Shown: positions 9,466-18,639 of the stretch, piece after piece
How positions within the stretch are numbered: position 1 is the first letter of the stretch
Layout of the letters: each line of letters starts with the position of its first letter
DNA from: Roseicitreum antarcticum
GTDB taxonomy: Bacteria; Pseudomonadota; Alphaproteobacteria; Rhodobacterales; Rhodobacteraceae
Length of the DNA: 64,000 nt
Assembly: GCF_014681765.1 (NCBI RefSeq)
Contig: NZ_CP061498.1
Coordinates: forward strand, 806,001-870,000
Direction: 5' to 3'
The notes under the pieces: generated by a model
What the model was told of the DNA's origin: nothing
Seen by the model: only the letters and a program-made list of their open reading frames with translations
The model's database searches: none
Made by a program: the position numbers and the translations under genes

Positions 9466-10182
9466 TCAGCTTCCAAGGGTATCGATCACGTTGCGCTGGC
9501 GCCCGTCTTCGGCCTCCAGAAAGCTCTGACCCAGCTCATAGGCACGCTGCACCGCGATCATCCGGGCGATTTCCGTGATCGGATCAACATTGGACCCTTC
9601 CAGGAAACCCTGCATCATGCGCGGTGCCTCGACCGGGATCATCGGACCATCGACTTCGAACAATGTGCCCGCGCCACGCCGCGCCGTCAGCGGGTCTTCG
9701 GGCAGCATCAGGCCGATCTGCGTCAGGGGCTGGCCGTCGGCCGAGACGGTGCCATCGGGACTGATCGCCACCCCGCGCGCATCGGGCGGGATGAAAACCG
9801 GCGCGCCGCCCGCATCGAGCAGGCGAAACCCATCGGGCGTGACCAGTTCACCAGCGGCATTGGGTATGAAATTGCCCGCGCGCGTCAGTCGTTCGCCCGC
9901 AGGGGTCTCGATAAGAAAGAACCCCTCTCCCTCGATCGCCAGGTCGAAATCGCCCCCGGTCGGCGCATGAACGCCCTGGGTCTGAAATGTCTGACGCCCG
10001 CGCGCGGCAGCCATCGACAGCGAGGGGCTGTCATCGTCCATCCGCCGGACGAATTCCGAGAAGATGACCCCCTCGCGGCGGAAGCCGGTTGTCGCGGCAT
10101 TCGCGATGTTGTTGGCAACGGCCTGCATCTCTTGCATCAGGCCGCTTTGACGCGTCAGCGTGGTGTATCCGGGCAGGTCCAT
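9466..10182 (-). CDS. flgF: Flagellar proximal rod protein FlgF
   Basis: Predicted 238 aa. Rod-family N-terminus (LMQEMQAVANNIANAATTGF) and C-terminus (GFLEGSNVDPITEIARMIAV) mark a FlgF/FlgG-class rod protein. The shorter length and the place before flgG identify FlgF. It begins 3 bp after the fliQ stop. Confidence 0.94.
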   Translation of the reverse strand: MDLPGYTTLTRQSGLMQEMQAVANNIANAATTGFRREGVIFSEFVRRMDDDSPSLSMAAARGRQTFQTQGVHAPTGGDFDLAIEGEGFFLIETPAGERLTRAGNFIPNAAGELVTPDGFRLLDAGGAPVFIPPDARGVAISPDGTVSADGQPLTQIGLMLPEDPLTARRGAGTLFEVDGPMIPVEAPRMMQGFLEGSNVDPITEIARMIAVQRAYELGQSFLEAEDGRQRNVIDTLGS

Positions 10183-10185
10183 CGC

Positions 10186-10452
10186 CTATCCTCCGACAAT
10201 CAGCGGGATCAGTTCATCTTGAAAGAACCGCACGAGGGTTTCGGTCATGAAGCTGGTGGTGATCCAGAACACGGCGACAATGGCCAGCAGCTTTGGCACG
10301 AAGGTCAGCGACATTTCCTGAATCGAGGTCAGGGCCTGAAACAGCCCCACCGCCACGCCCGCGACCAGCGCGACCGACAGGATCGGCGTCGAGATGATGA
10401 CCGCGACCCACATGCCGTGCCGCAGCACATCGAAAAATGCGCCCTCGGTCAT
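10186..10452 (-). CDS. fliQ: Flagellar export apparatus protein FliQ
   Basis: Predicted 88 aa with two membrane helices, the standard FliQ size. FliQ, with FliP and FliR, forms the export gate of the flagellar type III system. VGLFQALTSIQEMSLTFVPK is the conserved cytoplasmic loop. The start overlaps the fliE stop by one base. FliP, FliR, FlhA and FlhB are not in this window. Confidence 0.95.
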   Translation of the reverse strand: MTEGAFFDVLRHGMWVAVIISTPILSVALVAGVAVGLFQALTSIQEMSLTFVPKLLAIVAVFWITTSFMTETLVRFFQDELIPLIVGG

Positions 10453-10769
10453 CAGACGGGCATCCGGAGGATTTCAAGATAGGCTTCCACCACCTTGTCG
10501 CGCACCGCGATGGTGGTTTCGACCGCGCCCTGAGTCCGCGCCAGCGCCATGACCAGGGCATGCGGGTCGGCGTCGCCGCCCATCATGCTGGCCTCGGCGG
10601 TCGTTTCGGCCTGGCGCAGGGTATCGACGAAGCTGGTCGCGGCCCGGCCCAGACTGTCCTGAAACCCGCGCGACCGGGCCGCATCGTTGAGGCCGCCCAA
10701 GGGTTCGGGGGCTGTGACCGGGCGCGCCGCACCATAAGACTGGGCGGCAATATTGGGGGAAATCTGCAT
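10452..10769 (-). CDS. fliE: Flagellar hook-basal body protein FliE
   Basis: Predicted 105 aa, the adapter between MS ring and rod. The C-terminal half (DPHALVMALARTQGAVETTI then AVRDKVVEAYLEILRMPV) is the FliE signature. It follows flgC after 12 bp and overlaps fliQ by one base. Confidence 0.94.
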   Translation of the reverse strand: MQISPNIAAQSYGAARPVTAPEPLGGLNDAARSRGFQDSLGRAATSFVDTLRQAETTAEASMMGGDADPHALVMALARTQGAVETTIAVRDKVVEAYLEILRMPV

Positions 10770-10781
10770 GGGGAATATCCT

Positions 10782-11177
10782 TTATCTGCGAAGAAACTCG
10801 ATCAGGCTTTGCTGCATCTGCTTTGCCTGATCGAACATTTTGAGGTTGGCCTCATAGCTGCGCTGCGCCTCGCGGGCGTCGGCGATCTCGATCACGGGGT
10901 CGACGTTGGAGCCAAAATAATGCCCGGTCTCATCGGCCAGTACGTGGCCGGGTTCATAGATCTGCGGCAGCGCGCGCTGGTCCAGTTGCACCTCGCCCGG
11001 GCGCACCATTATCGGGCTGCCGGGCGCAGGCGCCACCACCGCATCGAAGGCCACCGTCTTGCGCCGGTAGCCCGGCGTGTCGGCATTGGCGATGTTTTCC
11101 GAGACATGGCGCAGCCGCTGCGCCTGTGCCTGCATCCCCGAGGCAGAAACCCCGAGGGTCTGTGACAGATTGCTCAT
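10782..11177 (-). CDS. flgC: Flagellar proximal rod protein FlgC
   Basis: Predicted 131 aa. The rod motif SENIANADTPGYRRKTVAFD and the C-terminal GSNVDPVIEIADAREAQRSY are typical of FlgC. It starts 8 bp after flgB and precedes fliE, as in many alphaproteobacterial flagellar operons. Confidence 0.95.
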   Translation of the reverse strand: MSNLSQTLGVSASGMQAQAQRLRHVSENIANADTPGYRRKTVAFDAVVAPAPGSPIMVRPGEVQLDQRALPQIYEPGHVLADETGHYFGSNVDPVIEIADAREAQRSYEANLKMFDQAKQMQQSLIEFLRR

Positions 11178-11185
11178 GATCGTTC

Positions 11186-11581
11186 CTATCCGCCGCGCGC
11201 GGCGCGGGTGATGGCGCGCAGGCTGGAATACACCCCAAGCGCGGTTTCATAGCTGAGCCGCGTTGTGGCGGCCTGCACCATCTCATTCTCCAGCGAGACG
11301 GAATTGCCGTTCACATTGCCGGTGGCCGCCGACCGGTCCACCGCGCGCAACCCGGCCGCAAAGCCCGGCGCGGCGCGACCCGGCAGATGGCCCTCATGTG
11401 TCGTGCGCAGGGTCAGACGGTCAGGCGTGGTGCCGTAAACATCTGAAAACGGATGGACATCCTGCGCCCGGTAGCCGGGCGTATCGGCATGGGCAACGTT
11501 TTGCGAAATGACGCTTTGCCGTTTGGCAGCATGCGTCGCCATGGCTTGCGCCATGCGGGACAGTTCCAGACTTCTGAACAT
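11186..11581 (-). CDS. flgB: Flagellar proximal rod protein FlgB
   Basis: Predicted 131 aa. ISQNVAHADTPGYRAQDVHP is the rod-family N-terminal motif, and the C-terminus ends in a helix with SLENEMVQAATTRLSYETAL. I start at MFRSLELSRM, which has GAGGGAGA upstream; a longer open frame adds 27 unlike residues. It is the first gene of the minus-strand flagellar run and is divergent from fliI across 92 bp. Confidence 0.94.
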   Translation of the reverse strand: MFRSLELSRMAQAMATHAAKRQSVISQNVAHADTPGYRAQDVHPFSDVYGTTPDRLTLRTTHEGHLPGRAAPGFAAGLRAVDRSAATGNVNGNSVSLENEMVQAATTRLSYETALGVYSSLRAITRAARGG

Positions 11582-11673
11582 TCGGGTTTCTCCCTCTTGC
11601 TGGCATACACCAAGCCTTAAGGGTGATTCCTTTAGAAACGGTAAGCATGAGACCGGGTTCAAAGGATTCGACG

Positions 11674-13041
11674 ATGATTTTTGACAAATTGATTGCAGAC
11701 ATCGCCGGGCTTTCGGCGGTCCGCTACCTGGGCCGGGTGGCGGGATCGGGGGGCGGGGTGGTACAGGTGCGGGGCCTGTCGCAGCGCGCGCGGATGGGCG
11801 ACCGGGTGGTCATCGGACACGGGAGTGTCGCGGGAACCATCGCCGGGGTTGGCCCGGTGATCGGTGCGGTCGAAACCCCCGCCGGGCGCGGCGGCGAGGT
11901 GGTCCGCATCGGCCCCGACGCGGTGACGGTATTGACCGATTCCCCCGGCGACGGCATCGCGCTGAACGATCCTGTCACCTTGCTGGGCCAATGCGATATT
12001 GCGCCTGATAACAGTTGGATAGGCCGTATCGTCGACCCGTTCGGCGCGGCGCTGGACGGGCTGCCGCTGTCGCGCGGTCGCCTGCCCCGCGCACTGCGCC
12101 CGGCCGCCCCGACGGCAACACGGCGCGGCCGTTTGGGCGGGCGGCTGGACACCGGGATGACGCTGTTCAACACGCTGCTGCCGCTGGTCGCGGGGCAGCG
12201 GATCGGGCTTTTCGCGGGCTCGGGCGTTGGAAAATCGACGCTGCTGGGCACTTTCGCGCGCGAGGTTCCGGCCGATGTTGTCGTGGTCTGCCTGATCGGC
12301 GAGCGTGGGCGCGAACTGCGGGAATTCGTCGAAAGCGTGCTTCAGGCCGAGGGGATGGCCCGCGCCATCGTGGTCGCCGCCACCGCTGACCAGTCGCCGC
12401 TGATCCGCCGCCGCTGCGCCTGGGCCGCGATGGCCGTGGCCGAACATTTCCGCGATCAGGGCGGGCATGTGCTGCTGCTCATGGACAGCATCACCCGCTT
12501 TGCGGAGGCACATCGTGAGATCGCGCTGGCGGGCGGCGAGCCGCAGGCGGTGCGCGGTTTCCCCCCGTCCTCGGCCCATATGATCACCGCGCTGACCGAA
12601 CGGGCGGGGCCTGGATTGCCCGATCAGGGGATGATTACGGCGGTCTTCAGCGTGCTGGTCGCGGGTTCGGACATGGAAGAACCCATCGCCGATATCATGC
12701 GCGGCGTGCTGGACGGGCATATCGTGCTGGACCGCACGATTGCCGAGCGCGGGCGCTTCCCGGCGGTGGATATTCTGCGCTCGGTCTCGCGCAGTTTGCC
12801 CGCTGCCGCCACCCCGTCCGAGAACCAGTATATCGCCGAGGCGCGGCGGCTGCTGGGCGCCTATGACCGGGCCGAGCTGATGATTCAGGCGGGCCTCTAT
12901 GAGGCCGGGACCGATCCGCTGATCGACCGCGCGATCAAGGTCTGGCCGGCGCTTGACGCCTTTGCGGCGCTGCACGCGCCCGGCCCTTCAGCCGACAGCT
13001 TCCCCCTTCTGGCCCGCGCGCTGGAGGGGCGTCTGGCGTGA
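11674..13041 (+). CDS. fliI: Flagellum-specific ATPase FliI
   Basis: Predicted 455 aa. FliI is the F1-beta-like ATPase of the flagellar type III export system. The Walker A motif is AGSGVGKSTL (181-190); the Walker B region is GGHVLLLMDSITRFAEAHRE (about 263-282). I choose the ATG at 11674 because AAAGGA sits 7 bp upstream; in-frame ATGs at 11623 and 11647 would add 17 or 9 residues. No fliJ follows; the next gene, adenine deaminase, is unrelated. Confidence 0.95.
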   Translation: MIFDKLIADIAGLSAVRYLGRVAGSGGGVVQVRGLSQRARMGDRVVIGHGSVAGTIAGVGPVIGAVETPAGRGGEVVRIGPDAVTVLTDSPGDGIALNDPVTLLGQCDIAPDNSWIGRIVDPFGAALDGLPLSRGRLPRALRPAAPTATRRGRLGGRLDTGMTLFNTLLPLVAGQRIGLFAGSGVGKSTLLGTFAREVPADVVVVCLIGERGRELREFVESVLQAEGMARAIVVAATADQSPLIRRRCAWAAMAVAEHFRDQGGHVLLLMDSITRFAEAHREIALAGGEPQAVRGFPPSSAHMITALTERAGPGLPDQGMITAVFSVLVAGSDMEEPIADIMRGVLDGHIVLDRTIAERGRFPAVDILRSVSRSLPAAATPSENQYIAEARRLLGAYDRAELMIQAGLYEAGTDPLIDRAIKVWPALDAFAALHAPGPSADSFPLLARALEGRLA

Positions 13042-13263
13042 GAATTGTGTTAACTTCAGCCCGGTAGAAGGGCAAAGCGGCTATCTGGAATCGGTATGGA
13101 AACAGTATGGTTTTGATACATACGCGCGCTGGGGGATGGGTGTGTTAACCTTTGCGCGGGCACGCCGACAGGGCACGCGGGATGCGCGGGCGCGCGGCCC
13201 CTTGCGGTCGCGCCCTGATTGCGCAACGATACCGTCCAAACCCCTGACCAAGGATACATCACC

Positions 13264-14952
13264 ATGACTTTGGAAACCCGCATCGCGCAGGGCCGCGGTG
13301 ATCTGCCTGCCGATCTGATCTTGCGCGGCGGCAGCGTGCTTTGCCTTGTCACCGGCGCGCGGATCACGGGCGATGTGGCGATCTGCGGCGATACCATCGT
13401 GGGGATCGGCGCGGCATATGAGGGCACGCGCGTGATCGACGTAACCGGCAAGATACTGGTGCCGGGGTTCATAGACACGCATCTGCATATCGAATCCTCG
13501 CTGGTGACGCCGTTTGAATTCGACCGCTGTGTTGCCCCGCGCGGCGTCACCACGGCGATCTGCGACCCGCACGAAATCGCCAATGTCGCGGGGCTGGAGG
13601 GGATCGGGTATTTCCTCGACGCATCGAGCCGTACGGTGATGGACATCCGCGTCAACCTGTCGTCCTGCGTGCCCTCCACCCATATGGAGACGGCGGGCGC
13701 GGCGCTGTCGGCGGCTGATCTGGCGCCCCTGGCCGATCATCCGCGTGTCATCGGGCTGGCGGAATTCATGAACTACCCCGGCGTGATCCACCGTGATCCG
13801 GGCTGCATGGAGAAACTGCACCTGTTTGCGGGCCGACATATCGACGGGCATGCGCCGCTGCTGCGCGGGCGCGACCTCAACGCCTATTGCGCCGCCGGCA
13901 TCCGGACCGAGCATGAGGCGACAACCGCGGAGGAGGCGCGCGAAAAGCTGCAAAAAGGGTTGCGCATCCTGGTCCGCGAAGGCTCGGTCTCGAAGGACAT
14001 GCTGGCGCTGGCACCGCTGCTGACCCCGGTGACCGCGCCCTATATGTGCCTGTGCACCGATGACCGTAACCCGCTGGACATCGCCGAACACGGGCATCTG
14101 GACTACATGATCCGCACGCTGATCGCGCGAGGATGCGACCCGTTGGCCGTCTACCGCGCGGCCAGCCTTTCAGCGGCCGAGGCGTTCGGGCTGAAGGACC
14201 GCGGGCAGATCGCACCGGGCAAGCGCGCCGATATCGTGGTGCTGGACGATCTGGCCACCTGCCGGGCCGAGATGGTGTTTTGCGGCGGCGTGCTGGCGGA
14301 TGACGCGGCTTTTGGCGCGCGCGACATCATCGCACCCGTGGCGCGCGGGTCGGCCAAGGCGCGCAAGGTCAGCGCACAAGACTTCCGCTATACGCGCGCC
14401 AGCGACCCGACGCCGGTCATCGGCATCTGGCCCGGCAAGATCCTGACCGAACACCAGTCCGAAACCATCGTTGCCACCGACGGCGACCAGCGCCCCGACC
14501 CTGCCCGCGATCTGGCGCGGATCGCGGTGGTCGAGCGGCATGGCAAAAACGGCAATATCGCCAATGGATTCGTGCGCGGTTTCGGGGTGCAGGCCGGGGC
14601 AATCGCCTCGACCGTCTGCCATGACCACCACAATATCGCCGTGGTCGGGATGGATTACGCCGACATGGCGCTGGCGGTGAACCGGCTGGGCGCGATCGAG
14701 GGCGGGTTTGTCGTGGTGCGCGATGGCGAAGTGCTGGCCGAACTGCCGCTGCCGGTCGCTGGCCTGATGAGCCTGGAACCGTTCGAGGCGGTGCATCAAA
14801 GCCTGACGGCGTTGCGCAAGGCGGCGCAAAGCCTGGGCGTGACACTGGAAGAGCCGTTCTTGCAACTGGCCTTTCTGGCGCTGCCGGTGATCCCGCACCT
14901 GAAGATCACCGACCATGGCATGGTGGATGTGGACAAGTTCGCGGTGATCTGA
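13264..14952 (+). CDS. ade: Adenine deaminase
   Basis: Predicted 562 aa. It converts adenine to hypoxanthine and ammonia. Amidohydrolase metal motif [13 protein letters not shown] and the adenine deaminase hallmark [12 protein letters not shown] are present, with the C-terminal domain containing [17 protein letters not shown] lies upstream of the chosen ATG. In this window the product could feed the xanthine dehydrogenase at 39.6-45.1 kb. It converges on the ATPase gene across an 86-bp gap. Confidence 0.95.
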   Translation: MTLETRIAQGRGDLPADLILRGGSVLCLVTGARITGDVAICGDTIVGIGAAYEGTRVIDVTGKILVPGFIDTHLHIESSLVTPFEFDRCVAPRGVTTAICDPHEIANVAGLEGIGYFLDASSRTVMDIRVNLSSCVPSTHMETAGAALSAADLAPLADHPRVIGLAEFMNYPGVIHRDPGCMEKLHLFAGRHIDGHAPLLRGRDLNAYCAAGIRTEHEATTAEEAREKLQKGLRILVREGSVSKDMLALAPLLTPVTAPYMCLCTDDRNPLDIAEHGHLDYMIRTLIARGCDPLAVYRAASLSAAEAFGLKDRGQIAPGKRADIVVLDDLATCRAEMVFCGGVLADDAAFGARDIIAPVARGSAKARKVSAQDFRYTRASDPTPVIGIWPGKILTEHQSETIVATDGDQRPDPARDLARIAVVERHGKNGNIANGFVRGFGVQAGAIASTVCHDHHNIAVVGMDYADMALAVNRLGAIEGGFVVVRDGEVLAELPLPVAGLMSLEPFEAVHQSLTALRKAAQSLGVTLEEPFLQLAFLALPVIPHLKITDHGMVDVDKFAVI

Positions 14953-14973
14953 GGCCGCGAATGGGCCACGGCG

Positions 14974-15050
14974 CGGCATGACACCGGGCCGTGGGGCGCG
15001 GCTACAGCCGCACGGCATGACACCGGCGTGGGGCGCGGCTACAGCCGCAC
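14974..15050. repeat. 38-40-bp duplication carrying a hairpin, at the ATPase gene 3' end
   Basis: CGGCATGACACCGG followed by (GC)CGTGGGGCGCGGCTACAGCCGCAC occurs at 14974-15013 and again at 15013-15050. The second copy runs into the last codons of the ATPase gene. Each copy ends in the hairpin GCGGCT-AC-AGCCGC. No T tract follows, so a terminator role is uncertain. Confidence 0.85.
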
Positions 15051-15896
15051 GCCCTGCCTCCCCGCCAGATCGGTGAAGAACTGCCAGGCCACCCGGCCAG
15101 AGCGCGCGCCGCGCGTCGCCTGCCATTCAATCGCCTCGGCCCGCAGTTGGGCGGCGTCCATCGTCACGCCGTAGGCGGCGCAATAGCCGTCGATCATCGC
15201 CAGATATTCGTCCTGGCTGCAGGGATGAAAGCCCAGCCATAGGCCGAAACGATCCGACAGCGACACCTTTTCCTCGACCGCCTCGGACGGGGAAATTGCG
15301 CTGGAGCGCTCATTCTCGATCATGTCGCGCGGCATCAGGTGACGGCGGTTCGATGTGGCGTAAAGCACCACATTGTCGGGCCGCCCCTCGACCCCGCCAT
15401 CCAGCACGGCCTTCAGGGATTTGTAATGTTCGTCATCATGGCTGAACGACAGATCATCGCAAAACAGGATGTAGCGCGCATCGGACCGGCGCAGATGCGA
15501 CAGCAGACGCCCGACGCTGGGCAGGTCTTCGCGCTGCAATTCAACCAGTTTCAGGCGGCTGTCAGGCAGTTGGCGCAAGACTTCGGCGTGAACTGCCTTG
15601 ACCAGCGACGATTTGCCCATGCCGCGCGCGCCCCACAACAGCGCGTTGTTCGCGGGCATGCCGCGCGCGAATTGCAGCGCATTGTCCAGAAGCGTATCGC
15701 GCGACCGGTTGATGCCCACCAGCAGGTCCATGGCGACGCGGTTGACGCGGCGCACCGGGTCCAGCCGGTCCGGCGCGGTGTGCCACACGAAGGCTTCGGC
15801 GGCGGTGAAATCGGGCGTCGGGGCGGGTGGCGGGCTGATGCGTTCCAACGCCTCGGCGATGCGGATCAGCGTGGGGTCGGCGATGGTGTCCTTCAT
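15039..15896 (-). CDS. AAA ATPase, DUF815 family
   Basis: Predicted 285 aa. Walker A is WGARGMGKSS (88-97) and Walker B is YILFCDDLSF (about 141-150); ATSNRRHL and SLSDRFGLWLGF are sensor-like motifs of the DUF815 ATPase family. The biochemical role is not known to me. The ATG overlaps the tatC stop (ATGA), so it is co-expressed with the twin-arginine translocase genes. The last codons lie inside a short duplicated sequence. Confidence 0.85.
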   Translation of the reverse strand: MKDTIADPTLIRIAEALERISPPPAPTPDFTAAEAFVWHTAPDRLDPVRRVNRVAMDLLVGINRSRDTLLDNALQFARGMPANNALLWGARGMGKSSLVKAVHAEVLRQLPDSRLKLVELQREDLPSVGRLLSHLRRSDARYILFCDDLSFSHDDEHYKSLKAVLDGGVEGRPDNVVLYATSNRRHLMPRDMIENERSSAISPSEAVEEKVSLSDRFGLWLGFHPCSQDEYLAMIDGYCAAYGVTMDAAQLRAEAIEWQATRGARSGRVAWQFFTDLAGRQGVRL

Positions 15897-16768
15897 GCGT
15901 CGGCCTCGTCGTCTTCATCATCCAGCAGCCCGGCTTCGCGCAACTCTCGGTTGCGTTTGCGTTCGACGAGCGCCACGAGGATGATCGAGACCTCATAAAG
16001 GCTGTAGACGGCGCAAAACAGGATCAACTGGGTGAACACATCCGGCGGCGTGACCAGTGCGGCCATGGTCAGAATGCCCACAATCGCCCATTTCCGCCCG
16101 GCGCGCAGGCCCTGTGCCGACACCAGCCCCGCCTTGCCCATCAGCGTCAGAAGCACCGGAAGCTGGAAGCAAAGGCCAAAAGCGAAGATGAATTTCAGCG
16201 ACAAATCAAGGGATTCACGGACGGACCCAAGGAAGATGGTGCGCAAATCGCTGTTCTCGGCGACGGCGGCTGCCTCATCCAGACCGTCGCCCGTCAGCAC
16301 TGCGGCCAGCGCGGGGATGGCATCCGAAAAGCCGATGAAAAAGCTCATCGCCAGCGGCGTGACGATGTAATGCGCAAAGGCCGCGCCCAGAAGAAACAGC
16401 AGGGGCGAGGCGACGATGAAGGGCAGAAAGGCGTTCTTTTCGCTGCGGTACAGTCCCGGCGCCACGAAGCGCCACAACTGATGCGCGATCACCGGGAAGG
16501 ACAGCGCGAAGCCGCCGACGACCGAAATCCGGATCAGGACGAAGAATTTCTCCTGCGGCGCGGTGAAGATCAGGCGCGGGTCTTCGCCGCGCCCGCGCAG
16601 CACATCGACGATGGGCCCGGCGAGGAAATCGAGGATCGGTTCCGCGACAGTGAAGCACAGCACCATGGCGATCACGAAGGCCAGAACGGCCTTGATGAGC
16701 CGGTTGCGCAGTTCGGCCAGGTGTTCGATCAGGGGCGCGCTGTTGTCTTCGATGTCATCCGTGCTCAT
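15893..16768 (-). CDS. tatC: Twin-arginine translocase subunit TatC
   Basis: Predicted 291 aa with six membrane helices. TatC binds the RR signal peptide of folded cargo. [20 protein letters not shown] and [18 protein letters not shown] are the conserved TatC elements. There is a longer-than-usual acidic periplasmic loop (about 140-165) and an acidic tail. It overlaps tatB upstream and the ATPase gene downstream by 4 bp each. Confidence 0.96.
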   Translation of the reverse strand: MSTDDIEDNSAPLIEHLAELRNRLIKAVLAFVIAMVLCFTVAEPILDFLAGPIVDVLRGRGEDPRLIFTAPQEKFFVLIRISVVGGFALSFPVIAHQLWRFVAPGLYRSEKNAFLPFIVASPLLFLLGAAFAHYIVTPLAMSFFIGFSDAIPALAAVLTGDGLDEAAAVAENSDLRTIFLGSVRESLDLSLKFIFAFGLCFQLPVLLTLMGKAGLVSAQGLRAGRKWAIVGILTMAALVTPPDVFTQLILFCAVYSLYEVSIILVALVERKRNRELREAGLLDDEDDEADA

Positions 16769-17556
16769 GCGTCATGCGTCCCTGATCGGTCTTTGGTCTT
16801 GGCGGTTTTGGTGGTCTTGGCGGTTGCGGGTCTTGGGGTCGCGGTTTTGGCGGTCGCGGTTTTGCTGGTGACGGGTTTGGCAGTCGCGCTTTTCGGCGTC
16901 GCGGGCTTCTTCGCGGGTGCCTTGGTGGTGGTTTTCTCGGCCTTCGGCTTTGCCGCCTTGGCGTCGGCGGCCTTGGCGTCGGCGGCCTTCGGCTTCGGTG
17001 TTCTTGCTTTCGCGGTCTTTGGCTTGCTGACGGCGGGTTGCGGCGTTGCCGGGGCGTCTGCGGGGGGTGCTGTGACTGGTTCGACGGCGGATGCGGCGGG
17101 CGGAGTGTCAGCGCGGACGGCGCTGGATGCCGACGCGCGCGCTGTTGCAGGCGCGGATTGCGTCGGGGGCGGCGACAGATCGGCGGAGTCGATCTCATCG
17201 GCCGCGGCCTCTTCGGCAACCGAGGGGGCGGGCGATTGCGCGGGGGGGACCTTCGCATCAGCCCGCGAGGCGGCGCGCATCGCGGGCTTCCAGGGCTTGC
17301 CTTTGGCGATGTCGCGGAAGTCTTCCAACCCCATGTCCTTGCCCGAGGCCACGTCGCGGAATTCTCGCGCGGCATCTTGAACGCCGGATTCCTTCGCGGC
17401 ATCTTCCATCGCGTTCTGGAATTCGCGCGCCATGCCGCGCGCTTTGCCCACGATCTGGCCGAAGGTGTGGAACATGCGCGGCAGGTCTTTTGGGCCGACC
17501 ACGATCAACGCGACGACGCCCACGATCAGCAGTTCGCTCCAGCCGATATCAAGCAT
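16765..17556 (-). CDS. tatB: Twin-arginine translocase subunit TatB
   Basis: Predicted 263 aa. The N-terminal 60 residues ([20 protein letters not shown], then [20 protein letters not shown]) are classical TatB: one membrane helix and an amphipathic helix. The remaining two thirds is an Ala/Pro/Lys/Thr-rich tail (repeated KTA, KPA, TAK) that makes this protein longer than most TatB proteins; it looks disordered and basic. It overlaps tatC by 4 bp and lies 163 bp after tatA. Confidence 0.95.
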   Translation of the reverse strand: MLDIGWSELLIVGVVALIVVGPKDLPRMFHTFGQIVGKARGMAREFQNAMEDAAKESGVQDAAREFRDVASGKDMGLEDFRDIAKGKPWKPAMRAASRADAKVPPAQSPAPSVAEEAAADEIDSADLSPPPTQSAPATARASASSAVRADTPPAASAVEPVTAPPADAPATPQPAVSKPKTAKARTPKPKAADAKAADAKAAKPKAEKTTTKAPAKKPATPKSATAKPVTSKTATAKTATPRPATAKTTKTAKTKDRSGTHDA

Positions 17557-17608
17557 GGATCAGGTCCTTAACAATCATTTCAAAGCCGCGCCCGGCGCCA
17601 TGGCGATT

Positions 17609-17673
17609 ACAGCGTCGGCCGATCACAGAGCCAAGCCGACCACAGCGCCGGCCGATCACAGCGTCGGCCGATC
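17609..17673. repeat. 16-bp tandem repeat between tatA and tatB
   Basis: ACAGCGTCGGCCGATC occurs at 17609-17624 and 17658-17673, with a one-mismatch copy at 17642-17657 and a degraded copy between them. The array lies in the tatA-tatB gap and is likely transcribed with the operon. Confidence 0.88.
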
Positions 17674-17719
17674 ACAATGCCTGTGCGGCACCGGCGCGGG
17701 GCGGACGCAGGTTTTGTCC

Positions 17720-17944
17720 TCAGCCTTTGTCTTTTTCGGGCTGGGGCGTCACGTCGCGGGGGGTCTTGCTGTCTTCCTCGGCGGTGTTTTCGATCCCATC
17801 GGTGGTGTCCTTGACGCCGCGTTTGAAGGCGGTGATGCCCTTGCCGACCTCGCCCATGAGCGAGCTGATCTTGCCGCGCCCGAACAGCACCAGCACCACA
17901 ACCGCCAGAATCAGAATGCCCGGAAGGCCGATATTGTTCAGCAT
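17720..17944 (-). CDS. tatA: Twin-arginine translocase subunit TatA
   Basis: Predicted 74 aa. [20 protein letters not shown] is the TatA membrane helix with its FGRGKI hinge, followed by the amphipathic helix ([18 protein letters not shown]) and an acidic tail. TatA multimers form the translocation path. I start at MLNNIGLPG; the open frame extends 16 residues upstream but those are unlike TatA. Confidence 0.94.
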   Translation of the reverse strand: MLNNIGLPGILILAVVVLVLFGRGKISSLMGEVGKGITAFKRGVKDTTDGIENTAEEDSKTPRDVTPQPEKDKG

Positions 17945-18156
17945 TTTCTGTCTTCTCCCTCTTTGCCGCGCGGCCCGTGTGGGGTCCGGCACGTCGATCT
18001 ATCGGGCGCGCCTGACCGCGCGCCCCCATGTGGACGTTTTATGAAGTCTTGCGCGGCAGTCAAAGCCCCAAACCGCTGGCCAATGCAGTCTGCTGACAGT
18101 ATTTTGTCAGTTGCGCATTCGTGCAAGACGGAGACGCGGGCCGAAGGGGGCAGCCG

Positions 18157-18510
18157 ATGAAACGCGACGAAAGGCTTTATGCGCTGGTGCAGATCCTGCG
18201 CGACGGCAAATTGCGCACCGCGCAGGAACTGGCGCGGGCGATGGGGGTGTCCACCCGCACCATCTGGCGCGACATGGCGATCATGGCGCAGACCGGCCTG
18301 CCGATAGAGGGCGAGCGTGGTCTGGGTTATGTCTTGCGCGCGCCGCTGGTGCTGCCGCCGGTGATGCTGACGGCGGATGAGCTGGCGGCGCTGATGGGTG
18401 CGCTGGGTGCGGTGGCCGAGGATGACGCCCATCCGCAGGCCCGCCCGGCGCGCAGCCTTCTGAACAAGGTGCTGGTGCTGTTGCCACAGGCGGGTGTCGC
18501 GCCGGAGTGA
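18157..18510 (+). CDS. Small YafY/DeoR-type HTH regulator lacking a WYL domain
   Basis: Predicted 117 aa. RDERLYALVQILRDGKLRTA then QELARAMGVSTRTIWRDMAI is the winged HTH of YafY-type regulators, and GLPIEGERGLGYVLR is the wing. These regulators normally continue into a WYL ligand-sensing domain; this one stops after about 50 further residues. It may bind DNA without a sensor or may be a shortened relative. It is divergent from tatA. GAAGGGGG precedes the chosen ATG. Confidence 0.75.
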   Translation: MKRDERLYALVQILRDGKLRTAQELARAMGVSTRTIWRDMAIMAQTGLPIEGERGLGYVLRAPLVLPPVMLTADELAALMGALGAVAEDDAHPQARPARSLLNKVLVLLPQAGVAPE

Positions 18511-18604
18511 CGCGCGCGCGACATGGGTTACGCCGGAACAGGCGCGCGCAGTATGTTGCCCGCCCGCATCAGGCGCGCCCAAACCGGCGCGCCCGCGCAA
18601 CCGC

Positions 18605-18639
18605 TTTACAGCGTGGCGTTTACTTTACAGCGTGGCGTT
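18605..18639. repeat. 16-bp duplication at the SDR gene 3' end
   Basis: TTTACAGCGTGGCGTT occurs at 18605-18620 and 18624-18639. The second copy includes the stop codon and last four codons of the SDR gene, so the gene end has been copied just beyond itself. Confidence 0.85.

Noticed and set aside
11582-11673. Sigma-54 or CtrA site between flgB and fliI
   Set aside because: The nearest match (TGGTGTATGCCAGC on the minus strand) has the wrong GG-GC spacing, and TTAA half sites are not 7 bp apart.
11659-12975. Open frame of 438 codons antisense to fliI
   Set aside because: Fully covered by fliI, with Gln/Arg/His-rich composition and no motif.
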